IMG/VR virus record: IMGVR_UViG_3300009551_000003 | Span: 54,696-118,695 of that record | Length of the DNA stretch: 64,000 nucleotides | Direction: 5' to 3' (one strand) | Source: a virus | Part shown: positions 63,556 through 64,000 of the stretch, piece after piece | Layout of the letters: each line of letters begins with the position of its first letter | How positions within the stretch are numbered: the first letter of the stretch is position 1 | Notes under the pieces: model-generated | Databases searched by the model: none | What the model was told of the DNA's origin: nothing | What the model saw: only the letters and a program-made list of their open reading frames with translations | Translations under genes and position numbers: made by a program

Positions 63556-64000
63556 TTGAACCACCTCAATAGACTGTCACGACAGGCCTCGCCGACTTCG
63601 GCGTTGGTCGCGTCGCGCGGCTTGGCGTCGATCCACTTTTCGTTGATCGGATAGAAGACGCGAGCGTGTTCACCATCGCCGACCGTCTGACGCTCGTTGA
63701 ACGTCACTGTGCCGTCGTAAGGGATGCTCTCGTGAATTTCGGTAGCCTCTTGGTGATAGGTGTCGCCGCCGACGTAAAGCTCTGGACGCCCGGCCACAAG
63801 AATGCAAGAGCCCGGCTGTTGATTATTGTCCATTCCGCCGTCAGGGCCGCACTTAATCTCGATATAATTGTGAGTGCAACGAGACGTGTGAGTTGTATCG
63901 TAAAGCTTTGCGGCCATCCTGTAACGGACGTTGCAAAAACAGCCGGCCACGATCACGCTATCGAAGTGCCACGGATGATCATGGATCGTCGAGACGCCCG
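63552..64000 (-). CDS. Cupin-like protein, 5' end beyond the window
   Basis: The frame is open through the right edge. The N-terminal part visible reads IHDHPWHFDSVIVAGCF, a HxHxxx(5)...cupin-like metal site found in phage proteins of the HDHPW type. The rest is beta-rich (LYVGGDTYHQEATEIHESIP). At least 149 residues are visible. GTG 63956 could be an internal start but the HDHPW motif lies upstream of it, so the gene is truncated. An oxygenase or sugar-modifying role is only a possibility. Confidence 0.65.
   Translation of the reverse strand, partial: GVSTIHDHPWHFDSVIVAGCFCNVRYRMAAKLYDTTHTSRCTHNYIEIKCGPDGGMDNNQQPGSCILVAGRPELYVGGDTYHQEATEIHESIPYDGTVTFNERQTVGDGEHARVFYPINEKWIDAKPRDATNAEVGEACRDSLLRWFK

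Noticed and set aside
1-64000. CRISPR array, insertion sequence or phage attachment site
   Set aside because: No regularly spaced direct repeats, transposase or integrase gene, or tRNA-associated att core was seen on either strand.

Overview
The window is a contiguous piece of a tailed, siphovirus-like double-stranded DNA phage (or prophage) genome. About 37.7 kb of virion and lysis genes on the plus strand meet about 26 kb of DNA-metabolism and small early-type genes on the minus strand. The two halves converge on a strong bidirectional terminator at 37722-37755. Genes are tightly packed, with many ATGA, GTGA and TGATG stop/start overlaps. I saw no integrase, repressor, tRNA, CRISPR array or insertion sequence. 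Terminase, most of the portal region and any primase would lie outside the window. The host is probably a GC-rich proteobacterium, perhaps an alphaproteobacterium; this is inferred only from base composition and the flavour of a few small proteins.

Plus strand, left to right. A 5'-truncated head-region protein with an ADP-ribosyltransferase-like C-terminus and two to three small head genes (1-3077) precede a scaffold-like protein (3094-3951). A tail spike/fibre block (4047-9718) is inserted between the scaffold and the major capsid gene (9941-11038). Head completion genes, the tail tube and a frameshifted tail assembly chaperone follow (11115-16448), then the tape measure (16971-19286), baseplate/tail-tip and adhesin proteins (19884-28609), a sugar-nucleotide and glycosyltransferase cassette with gmd and an fcl-like gene (28617-34155), and a lysis cassette of membrane proteins and a GH108-type endolysin (34152-37701).

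Minus strand. This half holds a GNAT acetyltransferase, a nucleoside deoxyribosyltransferase-like protein, a metallophosphoesterase, a VRR-NUC nuclease and a dATP/dGTP diphosphohydrolase-domain (MazZ-like) protein. A Ycf46-like AAA+ ATPase cassette (43927-47150) has four genes that share one repeated leader. Further on are an AT-hook protein, a divergent SNF2-like helicase, an HD phosphohydrolase, a family A DNA polymerase, a DUF2815 protein, HNH and ParB-like proteins, a PAP2 membrane phosphatase, a MazG-like protein, a DUF2800 (Cas4-like) exonuclease, a SprT-like protease, a HIRAN protein and a cupin-like protein cut by the right edge. Polymerase, DUF2815, DUF2800, VRR-NUC and SNF2 helicase form a replication/recombination set seen in many phages.

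Two promoter styles are visible. Minus-strand promoters have TTGACA -35 boxes. Three plus-strand sites share CGCTAGTTGTT with a -10-like hexamer exactly 17 bp beyond TTGTT(C/A). The most interesting regions are the duplicated fibre-anchor/scaffold-tail module beside the capsid gene, the AAA+ cassette with repeated leaders, the sugar cassette whose fcl-like enzyme lacks an expected catalytic cysteine, and two unrelated ADP-ribosyltransferase-like proteins.
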